Assembly (NCBI RefSeq): GCF_040807025.1
Contig: NC_090943.1
Span: forward strand, 24,829,213 to 24,893,212
DNA from: Struthio camelus
Lineage: Eukaryota; Chordata; Aves; Struthioniformes; Struthionidae
Direction of reading: 5' to 3'
DNA length: 64,000 nt
The notes below the pieces were generated by a model. The model had not been told where the DNA came from. It ran no database searches and saw only the letters and a program-made list of their open reading frames with translations. Numbering within the stretch: the stretch's first letter is position 1; every line of letters starts with the position of its first letter. The translations under genes were made by a program, and so were the position numbers. This document shows positions 39,823 to 51,939 of the stretch, piece after piece.

Positions 39823-42800
39823 TGAATTGATTTTTAGTTTACTCTTGGGTTTTTTTGATGTGCTTGAGCACTGAATGACTGCAGCAGAACATAACAATTT
39901 ATAGCTCTCAACTATGCAAGTGTCTTTGTCCTCTGTGCTCCTGTTTTCTAGATGCAAGATTATGTATGTTGTGTGACTCATATTGCTATTCTCCTGTTCT
40001 GTCTCTGCAGTATGTTCCTGATAGATGCATTCTGCTGTACTTGTTTGGTTTCATAATAAAATGTTGTTTACCAAGTAGCTTTTTTAGTGTGTATGTAGAT
40101 AAAAATTGTGTTTATTGCACCTGACTCCACCTTGCTGAGCCCAGCTTTGTGTTCATTGTAAAGAGCTCCCTATACTGTATGATAGAAGGGGTTAGAACAG
40201 AGAATATTTAATAAGCAGATGAGGAAAATTAATAACCTTTAAACAAAAAAGTCTCCTTCCCACCCCTAAACCCTCATAAATGCTTTCCTTTGAACATTTT
40301 ATTAGCATAATCCTTTAATTATGATTCTATAGCAGCTTTATAAGCAGTACTACTTTCAGTTTTTTTTAAAAAAATACAATTTTTAAGGCACTGGAGGAAG
40401 AGTTCTGCTTTGACAGGTGAGACTTAACTCCTAGAGTATAGCCTTACAGGCTTGAAGGAGGGGTAGACGAAACATGCTAAGCTTTGGGGAGTACCTGTTA
40501 TATCAGGGTTTAAGGCATACTAGTAGGTTTTCATGCTCAAAAAAACCTGTGCATTTCCAAGTACTGAAATGTATGAAAATGAAGCCTTAGTCCAGGACAG
40601 TTGTTACCAGTAGTAGTTTTAGCAGTGAAATTTGAAGGACTTAAGACTTTCATGTCAGCATACTTTTTATTCTCTCAAAATGGTGGTCCTCTAATACTGC
40701 AGTAGGAAAGCCCTTTGCACATAAGCCTCCGTTTTCTGCATGAACCAGGGACAGCCCTAGTATAAATAATGTAACTTTGCTGTTTGTTACGGTCTGGCCT
40801 ATATACATGAGATCTAATTTTTATGATCCAAGAGATCTATATAGGGTGTGCAGAACTGTAGTTTTGCAACCTCACTTACTCATAGAGAGACAAAAATATG
40901 GTGAAGGAAAAAAACCATACAGGCCTAGGCCTTTGCGACTTAAAAATAAACATCTGAAATACATGTTTGGTTTTAGAAGTGAGAAATTTCTGACTTAAAA
41001 TTGCCACCCCACATAATTTAAAACATATGTTAGTATTACAAGAAGCTGTTTCTGCTAAAGCAGCATTTAATGTTCAAAAATGATGATTAAAATAACACTG
41101 AAGAATACTCACTGGGAAAGATGATCTCAAATCAAAAGCAAGGGAACTGAAACAGTTTGACCACCTGAGTGGAATAACTATAATACTCCTCCTGCTTCTT
41201 TGAACATCTGAGCTTTTCATAATTTTGTTCAGAGCACCCTAAAGTAAGTTTCTCAGCATTTGCCACACTCCTCCCTAAGTGCAGCAGATATTCCCATTTT
41301 TCGGATTTAAAAAAATGCACACTGGGAGAAGGACAAGTCTGCAAAACACCAGATGTGTGTACATAAGTGGAAAGGTATGTGGGTGGGATCATGGGCTTAC
41401 ATGTGTAACTTGCAGGCAAAATCATAAAAACGTGGGCCTAAATAACTTTTGCAAAGTCATGCCTACAGCCTGTTTCTGTGGCAGAGTTGAATTTTCTTTG
41501 GGACAGAGCAAGGTCTCTTGACTCTTCTTTTGCCTTAGCTGAGGTTTGGTTTGTGCATCGCTTTAGTACTGGCCTCAACTCTTTCTTATTCATCATACTG
41601 GTAAAACCATCAGGGTAGATGCAGTGAGAAGTGTCACGAGCCACGTCTGCACTGGGGACACACTGGTGTGCAGGGTTGCTCTCTGGTCAGCAAAGTGCCC
41701 CTAGGGTCGGTGCAGCTCTGCTAGACTGGGAAAGTCGACTCGTCACCGCGGCCAACGCCGATTGTTCTTCTTAGTGCAACCAAGCCTGGCCTACGTAACA
41801 GGCTGGACTGGGGCAGATGTGGGTGACCTGATGCATGAAAACGTACATTTCCTGACCTGACAGCAAGACGTAGCCTTAAACTGAATTGCATATCCTTACC
41901 CTCCTTCCTACACAGGACTGCTTTTTGTTCTCATAGACTGCACTCAAAGTTGTATTACTATACCTGTAGCAGGGTAGTTAAGAAAAAGACATTGTATGCT
42001 TTGAAGGTCATCTTTCATAAAAAGGTAAAGCTATTTTTTTTCCAAAATTCTAAGACTGAAAGTAAGAGTGAGATATTTATTTTTAGGGTGCTATAGGTAT
42101 ATCTGAACAGACAAAGGAGAACTGAGATTTTTAGTCAGCACACAAGAATGTTTGAAAAAAAAAAGACTTTTAATAGGAGTCTTTGCTATTAATGTTGTTA
42201 CCTTTGCATATCCTTTGTGCTGTCGTGTCCAGCATAATAGCTACATGCTGAGTAAGAACATTCCTCTCCTCCCAGTCATTCTTACTCCTAGTTTTAAAGC
42301 ATCTTTATTCTTTTCAAGGCTGAGTATGAGAAGGGTGAAGAATATCGAGATTTATTTTGTTTTACTTTTGTCTTCGTTAGCCCAATATCTCCGTTTCTAG
42401 CTTGTATTGGACGGGCCTGTTTATTCAGTAGAAGTTTCCGCGTGCTGCCGCTGCCAAATCTCTGGGCTGCAGGCGTGCCTCAAGACTTGAAGGACAAACC
42501 GATCTCTCTTTAAATTCTCTTCCCCTCTTCTGTGAACTACACCAGTAATGAAAGACTGACATAAGCAGCAGACTGCATATAAATAACTACTCTGAACAGT
42601 TCCTGGATGACCTGTCGGACAAAAGATACAAATATTTATTTGTAACAGGCAGCGTGAAAGTTCTGAAAGTGAAGGTCATAAACCAAAGCTGGGGTTTGGG
42701 AAGATACGTAGTCTAGAGATGGTAGAAGAAAGAAGAGGGAAAAGTTATTCAAGAAAATTTCAAACACTTTTAAGGTGGCTAAATCTACTTTTCTTTATTT

Positions 42801-45234
42801 CACAGCTGGAGTCATGAATAAGAAACCAAAACTCTTGTTTCCTCTCCCTGACCTCAAATAGATTAAAAAAAATAAGTGATTTTAAATGCCATGTATCTTT
42901 CTTGGCAATTTAGTCCTATCTTTTCTCTTTTCCTTCTTAAAATACGCATTTCTGTATGAAAAAGACCTTGAGCTGGTCAAAGAACAAACTAAGATTAGGC
43001 TGGTAAAAGTACAGTTTAACTGGGGATAACATCAGTAAAGCTTGGCAGAGCTGCTTTTTCTCCATAGCTGCCAAACTTTTGTTTTGGTTTGGTTTTTTGT
43101 TGGTACAGTCATTCATGATTTCACTGAACTAAATAAAGCATTGACCCTCAGGTAGTCCCAGGGAGCACAGCTCCACTGTGGAGTATTTGGGGCCAGCTCC
43201 TGGAGCTGTGCTCGTTGATCTCAGAGCTGACTCCAGGCGCAGGACATGCTGACGCTGTAATAGCTCGTAGAAGAGTTATGTTCAACGTCAAAGCCCTTGT
43301 GGGTCAGTCTGAGGGTGCAGTGGCATCGTTTGTTGTATGTGAGATGTTAGGGGAAAAAGCAAGTTTGTGGGCAGGTCAAAGCAGGCCAAACAGTACCTGT
43401 TAAAACGAATCTTAATGAAAGTGATATCACTTTCTGTAGTATTTTTGTTTCAGTTTGGACAGAAGTGGGGAAGTCCTAGAAAAGTTAGGTTTTCTTGTGC
43501 AGCGTGGGTTTTGGCGAGGCGGGGGGGGGACAGATGGCATTTTTCAAATGTTCTTTTCTCCTCTACGTGGTTGTTTACTGCTACGCTCTTATCTTTTGGG
43601 TAACTGCTTGGATCTGATCTAAAAAGGTCACACCTTTATAACTCTGTGTCCTCTTCTTGTAGCATAACTTAATCTAGTGTAACTGTGAATGTTAAGGGCT
43701 TCTCAGGATCAATCATTCGCTAAAGGCTGTTTTAGGAGAACAATAATAATGTCACAAAACTGAGTCTTTAGCTGGTTGAATTTTTGATTAATTGCAGGTT
43801 TTTGGCCTTCAAGTTGGATGTTTGCATGTTTTATTAGCTCTAGCAGCTTCAGCTCTGACAAGGCGTAGCTGCTAAGACAGGACATCGTGATCTTGAAAGT
43901 TAGCATGTCACAGCAGAAAAACACAGCCCTTACACATGCTGTTCTTAACTTTTGTGTTCGAGTTCTCTTTCCTTGGTTTGCCTGTGTCATATCTGATCAA
44001 GGGATTTTCTCTTCTCAAGCAGACTTAAAATAAGCAATTCTCTGTTACTGTGACTTTTTTTTTTTTTTTTTTCATTGAAAGAACCCAAGAGCCCTGAACC
44101 CTACTGGCTGCCTTGAGCTCCATTATGTACGTACGTTTTTGTCAGGAGATTAACCTCCCGAAGAGCATTCGGTGTTCGCTGACTCATTCGCTCGTTATTT
44201 GCCTTCTGCTTGAGAGTGGCCAATACCTCCCACACTTTGCAAGTTCTAATCTAATCTTTTTTCTGTATCTTGATTATTTGGTTCGTTTGCATCTCCTTAA
44301 AGAAAGGAGTTGCATTATCAGTAGCCAAAATATGCCCGAATCTGCAAGTGTAATGTATGCTGCATGTTTTTTCATTAAAGTTGACCCACTAGGACTAATT
44401 GTTTTAAAAAATCAAATTTTTTGGATAGTTTTAATGCTGTTGCTTACTGAGATTTGAGCAAGACTTTTATCACTACCTAAATTAGAAGCAAAATTCCCTG
44501 AAAACAGAATGTTTTAAATTGGATTCTTCTCAAATTTAAATGTCCCTGATGGTTGAACATGAAGGGAAATGAACACTGGGCCATTAGTAGTTACTGAATT
44601 TTGCAGAAGGATGCTTCCAAATCTTGATGGAATTTATGCTTCTAAATCCATAAGAGACCCTTAGGTCTTCTGGAAATTCCACCCCGACCTAGAACTGAAT
44701 GTAGTGGAGCAGGTCAACTGGCCTGTGATTAAGGAGATGTGGGGTCTTTAGCCATCTTGGCACATGGAAACAATCACTTTTAGAGGTGTAAGAAAAATAT
44801 TCTCCTACCGTATGCGTCTTCCTTCCTTGAAATCTTTGGTCCCATTTTCTCTGCAAAATGGTCCTTGCTAGATAAAACAGTTCTGTAGGCTGGTGAACCT
44901 GCTACCATGTATATGGGGATGGTCTTTTCACATTTGTGTGGAGTAATAGCTTTGAGAAGAGTGCTGACTGTTGTATTGTGTCACAATTTGAGACTATTGT
45001 GTTGAAATGCCCTATTGTGCAGGGGTTTGGATATAAATGCTTAATTGCAGGAAGATTTTCATCAAAACACTCCCTCCTCCCACCTTGCTTCATTTCCCCA
45101 ACCTTTTCCTTACGTTTAAACTGCTGTTAGATTTTTCGTGTATAAAACTGCTGGTTTTTCCACATTTAAGTTTTTTAATTTTAAGCTTGACGGTATTGAT
45201 TTTTCTCATTGCACATTCTCTGAATTTCTGGCAG
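37050..45234 (+). other. NMT2: NMT2 intron 1 (8.2 kb)
   Basis: The first 450-750 bases remain CpG-rich and probably belong to the promoter island, with large but meaningless ORFs on both strands. Further in there is a (TA)n microsatellite (39,789-39,819), an 18-T run (44,055-44,072) and a GC-richer stretch at 41,640-41,880 of uncertain origin. The intron ends CTGGCAG. No other gene or RNA was recognised. Confidence 0.85.
39789..39819 (+). repeat. (TA)n microsatellite
   Basis: About 31 bp of uninterrupted TA dinucleotides, preceded by a short TG/TATG stretch. It lies in NMT2 intron 1 and is probably length-variable. Confidence 0.95.
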
Positions 45235-45370
45235 AAGTCCTGGAGGGGATTTGGGAGCGAAGAAGAAGAAAAAGAAACAGAAGAGAAAAAAAGAGAAACC
45301 AAATTCTGGAGGCACCAAATCAGATTCTGCTTCTGACTCCCAGGAGATTAAAATTCAACAGCCTTCAAAA
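45235..45370 (+). CDS. NMT2: NMT2 exon 2, poly-lysine region
   Basis: This 136-bp exon completes a Gly codon and encodes S-P-G-G-D-L-G-A-K-K-K-K-K-K-Q-K-R-K-K, then E-K-P-N-S-G-G-T-K-S-D-S-A-S-D-S-Q-E-I-K and Q-Q-P-S-K. The lysine-rich block is a known feature of vertebrate NMTs and is linked to ribosome association, which fits co-translational myristoylation. The following Ser/Asp stretch is probably disordered and phosphorylatable. The acceptor is TCTGGCAG (AG at 45,233-45,234) and the donor is GTGAGA at 45,371. The coding strand contains an A7 run at 45,286-45,292 within Lys codons. The frame is intact and the exon joins in phase to exons 1 and 3. Confidence 0.96.
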
Positions 45371-45870
45371 GTGAGAGTCTTGTTCTATTTTAATTTGCAT
45401 TGCTTTTTGTGAAAGTGAGCTGGTAGGTACTGTCTTAACACGTCTGAGTTAGACAAATGTAGCTGAGATTACTGTCCTGAATAGAGACAGAAGCATGGTA
45501 AGTCCTGATGTTTGCAGCCTGCATGAAGCTAGCCAGAGAGTCATTGTAGTCACTGAGGTGGTGTACTGTGAGAAAAGCAGAGGTGGTGGTGTTTTGTCTT
45601 TTTTTGTTGCTGTTGTTTTTTCATCAGTTAGAGTTCAGTCTGGTGAAAGCTTTGCAGCAGAGAATCTTAATCTGCAATGGTGATGTTTTTTAAATATATT
45701 TTGTTTGATAAATTGCTTTTAGGTTAGCCATGTTTTAATGCAGCTTAGTGCATACTCAGTTACTTGAACAGCATAATACTGTCTCACAACAAGCACCACC
45801 AGTAGGAGGGAAGGACGAATAAGTTTATGCTGATGGTTATAATACATATGATGCTATATTTTAGTGTTTT

Positions 45871-45890
45871 ACACACACACACGCACACAA
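45871..45890 (+). repeat. CA-rich microsatellite
   Basis: Six AC dinucleotides, a GC interruption and further ACAC are followed by an A-rich stretch. It is short and interrupted. Confidence 0.85.
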
Positions 45891-47431
45891 AAACAAAAAA
45901 AAATCCACAGACCAGTCTTATGGGAAATCTTACCTGAGGTACACCTGCTTTGCTAACTGGACTCTCATTTGGGCATGTCATCTAACACAAAACGCAGTCA
46001 TCTCTAACACAGATTACAGATACAGATCAAAGAACCTTTTTGTCATCTGAAAGGCCTCTGCTGTAAATAAGAATGCAAAATTGTGTGAGAGGGCATACAG
46101 CCTTTGTGGGCTTTGTGATAAAATAGCATTGTTTATGTGCTTTTGACTACCTTGTTCTAAATACATGGTCAATAATATGGCTTGGTGGCTTTTTAACATA
46201 CAGCTTTTATCTCAAGAGAAATATCAGCCTGAGAACTGAAGTTTATAACATGATGGTAAGAAAGTTCATGGACCATTGAGCGTGTTGAAGTAGTTATATT
46301 TGCTTTATTAGACTAATGTAGAGAAACTTGCTCTATTATATCAGTAGTGGCATTAATCCTGTAGCATATGTCAAGTACAACGGGTTATCAACTAATTTTA
46401 GAAAGTTGTGTTCTGCTTTGTTAACATTCTGGTAGGTCTAGCGTTGTCCGTATAAATCTTTTCTGTGTCAACCTCATTGCTTTGAATGGGCAAATTTGGC
46501 CGCAGGGATGTTTTAAAATATGTAGAGAGATCTTAAGTACTCTTTAATCTCACCATGCTCTTTGGTATTGTTTTTCTATAAAGCACGTGGCATGAACTGC
46601 TAATGCAAGAATTTTGTTTGCAAGCAATAACCAAGTAACCCCAAATTCATTTATAACTGGAGTAAGGTCAGTTTTAATATTAACATAAAGATATAGTTCA
46701 TTGCTACTATATCTTGGGAGTTCTTTTATTTCCTGCTGACCAAATTTATTGTTCTATATGCTGCATCGAATTGCATTAGAAAGAAGCTGCTTCACTTTTT
46801 TGATTTTGTGTACAAGGCTTGAGTCCTCAGGACCCTGCAATCTTTTACAGCATTCCTCTGGCATACACTGTGGCCCACTTGTGTTTTGCAAATGGGGAAG
46901 CTTACCCGTGTTCTAAGCTATTTATTTACAGTGGCACTCTTGGTGATTATTTTACTGGCATGAAAAGTTTAGCCAGTTTGTTAGAAATGTTGCAAAGTTT
47001 TCTGTTTTATAGGCATACAAGAGAAGCCTTTAAGTCTTTTTCTCAAGCTGTAGGCAGTTAAACCATTTTACTATTCTTATGCAGTCTTTAATTTTTCTCT
47101 AGTTAGAAACGTGACAGTGTTGGTTTGCTTTGCACTCTGCTGAGTTCTTGGGTATACACACTAAGATGAGTTTTTCTGTCTTAGAAAACTATTTGGTTTT
47201 GGATTTTTCAAAACTGCCTTAGAATGTTGAGCTGGGTCAATGTGGAAAAGTATATTTATTTCCTCTGCAGCTAAAGGGATATTTTGATTACATATTCCTT
47301 GTGATACTTGAAATATATTAAAGAAGACAAACTTTTAGTGTTTGCTTGCTCTTGGGAGAAGGGAGTTTGACAAAATGTTTCAGAGGGAAGGGACATTATT
47401 TACCTTGCATCTAAGAATATATGCAAGATTG

Positions 47432-47461
47432 CCAGGTAGTACTCAGTGGAGTACTACCTGG
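47432..47461. repeat. Perfect 13-bp inverted repeat (hairpin)
   Basis: CCAGGTAGTACTC is followed by the 4-base spacer AGTG and then GAGTACTACCTGG. The arms are perfectly complementary, so either strand can form a 13-bp hairpin. It lies in NMT2 intron 2 and overlaps no recognised repeat. Confidence 0.97.
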
Positions 47462-49977
47462 TTGAAGATGGTTTTTAAAAATGGATATTGCAGTGGGCTG
47501 AGGATTTAAACAACTATAGCAATCAGGAGATCAGAAAAACAGAACAGTGAGTTTCCTTGGCATCTCCCTCTCTCATTTGTGGTATTGGACTTGTTGAACA
47601 CAGCAGTAAGTGCTTGTTAGGGATCTGCATTGTGTGCTTAAGGTGACCTTTAGGACACTTGACTGCCTATCTCATGGGACTTTGTTTTAGAAACAGGATT
47701 CCTCCTTCCAGTCAGACTAAGTCCTGTGTGTTTACATTGGATGTTGACTATGTTTAAAAAAAAGAAGAAAGTGACACACCACAAAGAATGCATTTGAAAT
47801 ATACCAGCATGTCATGAGGCTGAAGTGAACATTGCTTTTAGTGATTAAGCATCATTTGGGTTTTCATAGTTACGATTTTTTGAGTTGCGAGGATGGAGAA
47901 AGAGTGGACAGGAGGCTAGGTAGAGTAATTAAAGGCAGTTATTTGGGTGTTTGGGGATTTTTTTTTTCCCTCCTTCTGCCACCGCTTCCTGAAGTAGTTT
48001 ATTGGATTAACATTGATTAACAACTATCACTTGAACTTGCCTGGCTTCAGCTTTCTCGTTGCTGCTTATGCCTTTTTCTGCAATGTAGTGCTACTTGGTA
48101 TCTTTTGCTTAGGAAAGTACTTTGATAGCAGACTGGTGATCTCCTATTGTTAGTGTAATAACAGACTGGGCTCCTTATGTCTCTTGGTAGAAAGTGTTTT
48201 ATTTACTCTGCAGACAACTTCATAGTACTTCTCTGCACCCTGATGAATTTCTCAGTATCCTTCCAAAAAAAAAAAAAATTATTAAGTATTAGCCTCGCCA
48301 GTACTGTGTGCAGAGGTGAAATATCCTTCTGGGTGTGCTGGGTGCCTGTTGAGAAGCTATGTGCTACCCCTTACTTCCTCAGCATTGCACAGGGAAGGAA
48401 GTTCGACTTCAGTTGCCTTCTGCTCTACCTTCCAAATCTTTGTGTGTCTGCCCACCAGCGTGCGGTCCCCATGCTGTGGCTGTGGCCTGCCCACCTCCCT
48501 ACTTCTAATGTACCTTTGTAGTGCACTTGGACTGGCCTGAGCCAAACTGCTGTCTGACTGCAGTAAATGTATTCAGTAATTGTATACTGAGTAGGAAGAT
48601 GTACATAGTCCTTGAGTAGACTAGGTGGTCCAGCTGTGGCAGTGTTGGAGGATAGGATTCCAGTTTTAAAATCTTCTTTTGGAGGGGGGTGGTGGTTATT
48701 GAGATGGAGAGCAGGAGCTTCTAGTTCTGTGCAAGTCCATATGCATACGTGACAGGAGACTCATAGAAGACAGTGTCTGTAGCATGAGATCCCTGGTCTG
48801 TCCAGGGCCAGCTTCAGACACAGGAGCACTTGTTAGTTTGTGTAATTCCTGTTCCCATCTCTCCTGATGAAATGTCGGGACAGACTTGCAGCCTCTGTCT
48901 GGTCTGCCAGCTGCTAATTGGGCTGTGAGTAGGCATTTTGGCTTTAACAGGCTATGGAGAAGTGGCTTCTTAGCTGCAGCTAACTAGAGGTTAGCAAACA
49001 CTGTGAAATATGAGGACTGAATTTGCAAGACGCATAGGTGCTCTGGTCTCTCACTTTTAAACTGAATTAACTTTGTAAATATCTGTATGATGTAGAAGTT
49101 ATCTGTTAACCATTTGAATTTCTGGTGAGGAAAAATACTTCTACATGAATCACAGTCTTACAACCTCTCTCTTATCACATGTGACCTGAAAAGGTCACAT
49201 CTGGGAATTGTTACAGAGCAGATACTTGAGTTCTCTGCTTATGTGATAGGGGCATCTGTATCACAAACCTTAGAGGTCTTGTTCACTGAAATCCTCTTTT
49301 CCTTATGCTTTTCAGAACAAAATATAGCTGGAATATGTTCTGGGGTTCTTTTTAGTATCTTTACTGCTCTCAGTATGTGCAAGTACAGCAGTTGGAGCGA
49401 ATGTCGATGAGCAGAGGTATGAAATGGGGGGGTGGGGGCGAATGGATTTTTATCATTAGTAAGTAGAGCCCCAAATAATACATTTTGTAAGCAAAGCTTT
49501 ATAAAAAGAAGCGGGGGGAGGGAGGAGCAAGTACTGATACACATAAGTGCTCATTGTGTATATTGTATGTTAATAATTCTCCACACCATGATTACTTTTT
49601 CTTCTGCCTTCACTTACCATACAGTATTGAGGAGGAAATCCCTTCACTTCACTGGGAGGCCCCTTCCACATCCTAGTCCATTTGAACTGTGTCCATTTTG
49701 ATCTCTTCAAGTCTCCCTGTATGAAAGTGAGGCTAATACAGTCGGTTTGTGTCTTGCCCCACACCTGAAAATATATGCACACTGCCTGATGGCCTGTTCC
49801 TTGTTCTGTTCTGTAAGGGCACAGCTGACAGTTCTCTTCTGTGAGTGTACGTTTTTCTCTTCTAGCAATTACATGTCACAAGGATGTAGATTTTCCACAC
49901 TGGGACAAAAGAAACTTGTAAATCTGTGATACTGTGAATCATTATTGTAGTCACCAGTGACCTGCACAAACATACAC

Positions 49978-51770
49978 TTGTAGAATAACTTACATTGGAA
50001 AGGGCCTCTGGAAGTCTCCAGGCCAACCTCTTGCTCAGAGCAGGTCCAACTATATCAGGTTGCTCAGGCCTTGATCAGGTTGTTCAGTCAAATTTTGAAT
50101 ATGTCCAAGGATGGAAATTCCACAGCATCTCTGAGCAACCTGTTCTGGTGTTTGGCCACCTGCATGTTTTTTTTTTTCTTTATATCTAAATGGAATTTCT
50201 CATTTTGCAAATTGTGTCCATTATTTCTTGTCCTATCATCGTGCCCCTCTGTAAAGAGTTTGTCTCCGTCTTCTCTGTATCTTCCCATTAGGTAGCTTTA
50301 GATAGCAGTAAGATTTCCCCGCTCCTTAGCTGTCTCTTCTTAAGACTGGACAAATCCAGGTCTCTGTTTCTCCTTGTACGTTATGTGCTTCAGCCCCCTA
50401 ATCATCTTGGAGGCCATCTGCTGGACTCGCTCTGCTATGTCAATGTCTTCCCTGTCCTGGGGAGCACAAAACTGAGAGATGTGATCTCAAGGGTGCCAGA
50501 CAGAGAGGAAGATCTGCTGGCTGCGGTCATACTGGTACAGCCAAGTAGACCGTTGCCCTTCTGTGTTGCAAGAGCACACTGCTAGCTCATGTTCATGTTC
50601 AACTCACTGTCCACCAGGACCTCCAAGTTCTTTTCTGCAAAGCTGATTTCTAGCCAGTCAGTGCTGGCCTGAACTGTTCGTGGGGGTTTTCTGTCCTAGA
50701 GGCAGGACTTTGTGTTTGTCTTTGGTGAACTTGATGAGGTTTCTTTCTCCAGCCTCTCAAGATCCATTTGAGCAGCAGCTCTGTAGTCCAGTTTAGCAAC
50801 CAGTCTTCCCAACTAGGTGTCATATTTGAACTTGCAGAGAAAGCACTCTGTCACGTTGTCTAGATCGTTGAACAGTGTTGAGTCCAAGGGATTCTGCCAC
50901 TAACTGGCTACGAGGTAGACCTTGTACCGCTGATGATCGCTGGACCATCAGGCTCAGTGAGCTAATTTTCCACCTACCTTATGCAGTTCATATCTCGCCA
51001 ATTTGACCATAAGGATAATACAGGAGACCCTGTCAAAGGCCTTACTGAAGTCAAGGTAAATAACATCCGTTCTTCTCCCCTTATCTACAGAACTAGTCAT
51101 CACATTGTAGAAGACAGGTTGTTCAGGTGAAATTTCCCTTGGTAAATCCACGCTGGCTGTTCCAATCACTCTGTGTCCTTCAGGTAGCTGAAAATTGTTT
51201 CCAGGAGGATTGCTCCATAACCATTCCAAGGAAACCTTTCCAGGCTGTGGTTCCTGATATCTTCCTCCTTGCCTTCTTGAAGATGCATTTGATATTTCCC
51301 TTTTTCCAGTCACAAGGAACCTCCACCAATTGCTATAACCTTTCAAACTTAATAGAGAGTGGACTTTCAGTGACGTCAGCCAGTGCCTCAACACCCTCAG
51401 ATTCATCCTTCCTAGTCTTACGGACTCGTGCAAGACCAATGTCCTGAGTGGTCCCTTGTAAACTTCTCTTTTCTACTCTGGGCAATGGGAGTCTCACAGA
51501 CTCTGCTACAAGGATCAGGGATATAGGAGATCTGGACTCAAATTTCGCCAGCAAAGACAGAGGCCGAAAATGCATTGAGTACCTTAGCCTTGTTGCACAG
51601 GAGTACCTTATTGTGCTTCCAGGAGATATCCCCTAAACTGGAGTTAAACAAATCACTCTTCTTTCTAATTCATTTGAAGTTCTGCGTAGGTATTTCCTGC
51701 CTTCTGGTAAAGGAGATCAAAAGGTTTTGAAATTAAATTTCTTAGCTGTGCTAATCTCTCAACTTACTGA
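49978..51770 (-). mobile_element. CR1 LINE, 5'-truncated and decayed, antisense to NMT2
   Basis: CR1 is a non-LTR retrotransposon that dominates bird genomes. On the minus strand this copy retains reverse-transcriptase sequence [15 protein letters not shown] near 51,040 and the C-terminal end of ORF2 (R-T-R-N-N-G-H, then F-P-S-L-D-I-F-K) near 50,090-50,240. The + strand at 49,980 begins with the typical antisense 3'-terminal CR1 phrase ('tagaataacttacattggaa', then 'agggcctctggaag'). The region expected to encode the F-A-D-D catalytic motif, near 50,809-50,837, is mutated with a stop, and several other stops and shifts occur, so the copy is dead. The 5' half is missing, as in most CR1 copies. 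The 5' limit is estimated. Confidence 0.9.
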
Positions 51771-51917
51771 AAGAAGAGGAAAATCCTCCTGATATCTCTA
51801 CCCATGTCATGTTTAGTATCAAAGGATGAACTTTTAATTTCACAAATACTAGTTAAGATCTTTTTTTGGGATCTTTTCTTTTATTCTTGTTAATATAGAA
51901 ACAATATTGGAGACTGT

Positions 51918-51939
51918 AAAAAAAAAAAAAAAAAAAAAA
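51918..51939 (+). repeat. A22 homopolymer
   Basis: Twenty-two consecutive A residues lie about 150 bases beyond the 5' end of the CR1. CR1 elements do not end in poly(A), so this is probably an independent simple repeat. Confidence 0.9.

Noticed and set aside
41640..41880. GC-richer stretch in NMT2 intron 1 resembling the possible DNA-transposon relic at 33,160
   Set aside because: The resemblance is limited to short phrases and no terminal inverted repeats could be matched.
51918..51939. A22 run read as the poly(A) tail of a retrocopy
   Set aside because: No gene-like sequence precedes it on the + strand, and the neighbouring CR1 is in the opposite orientation and has no poly(A) tail by nature.
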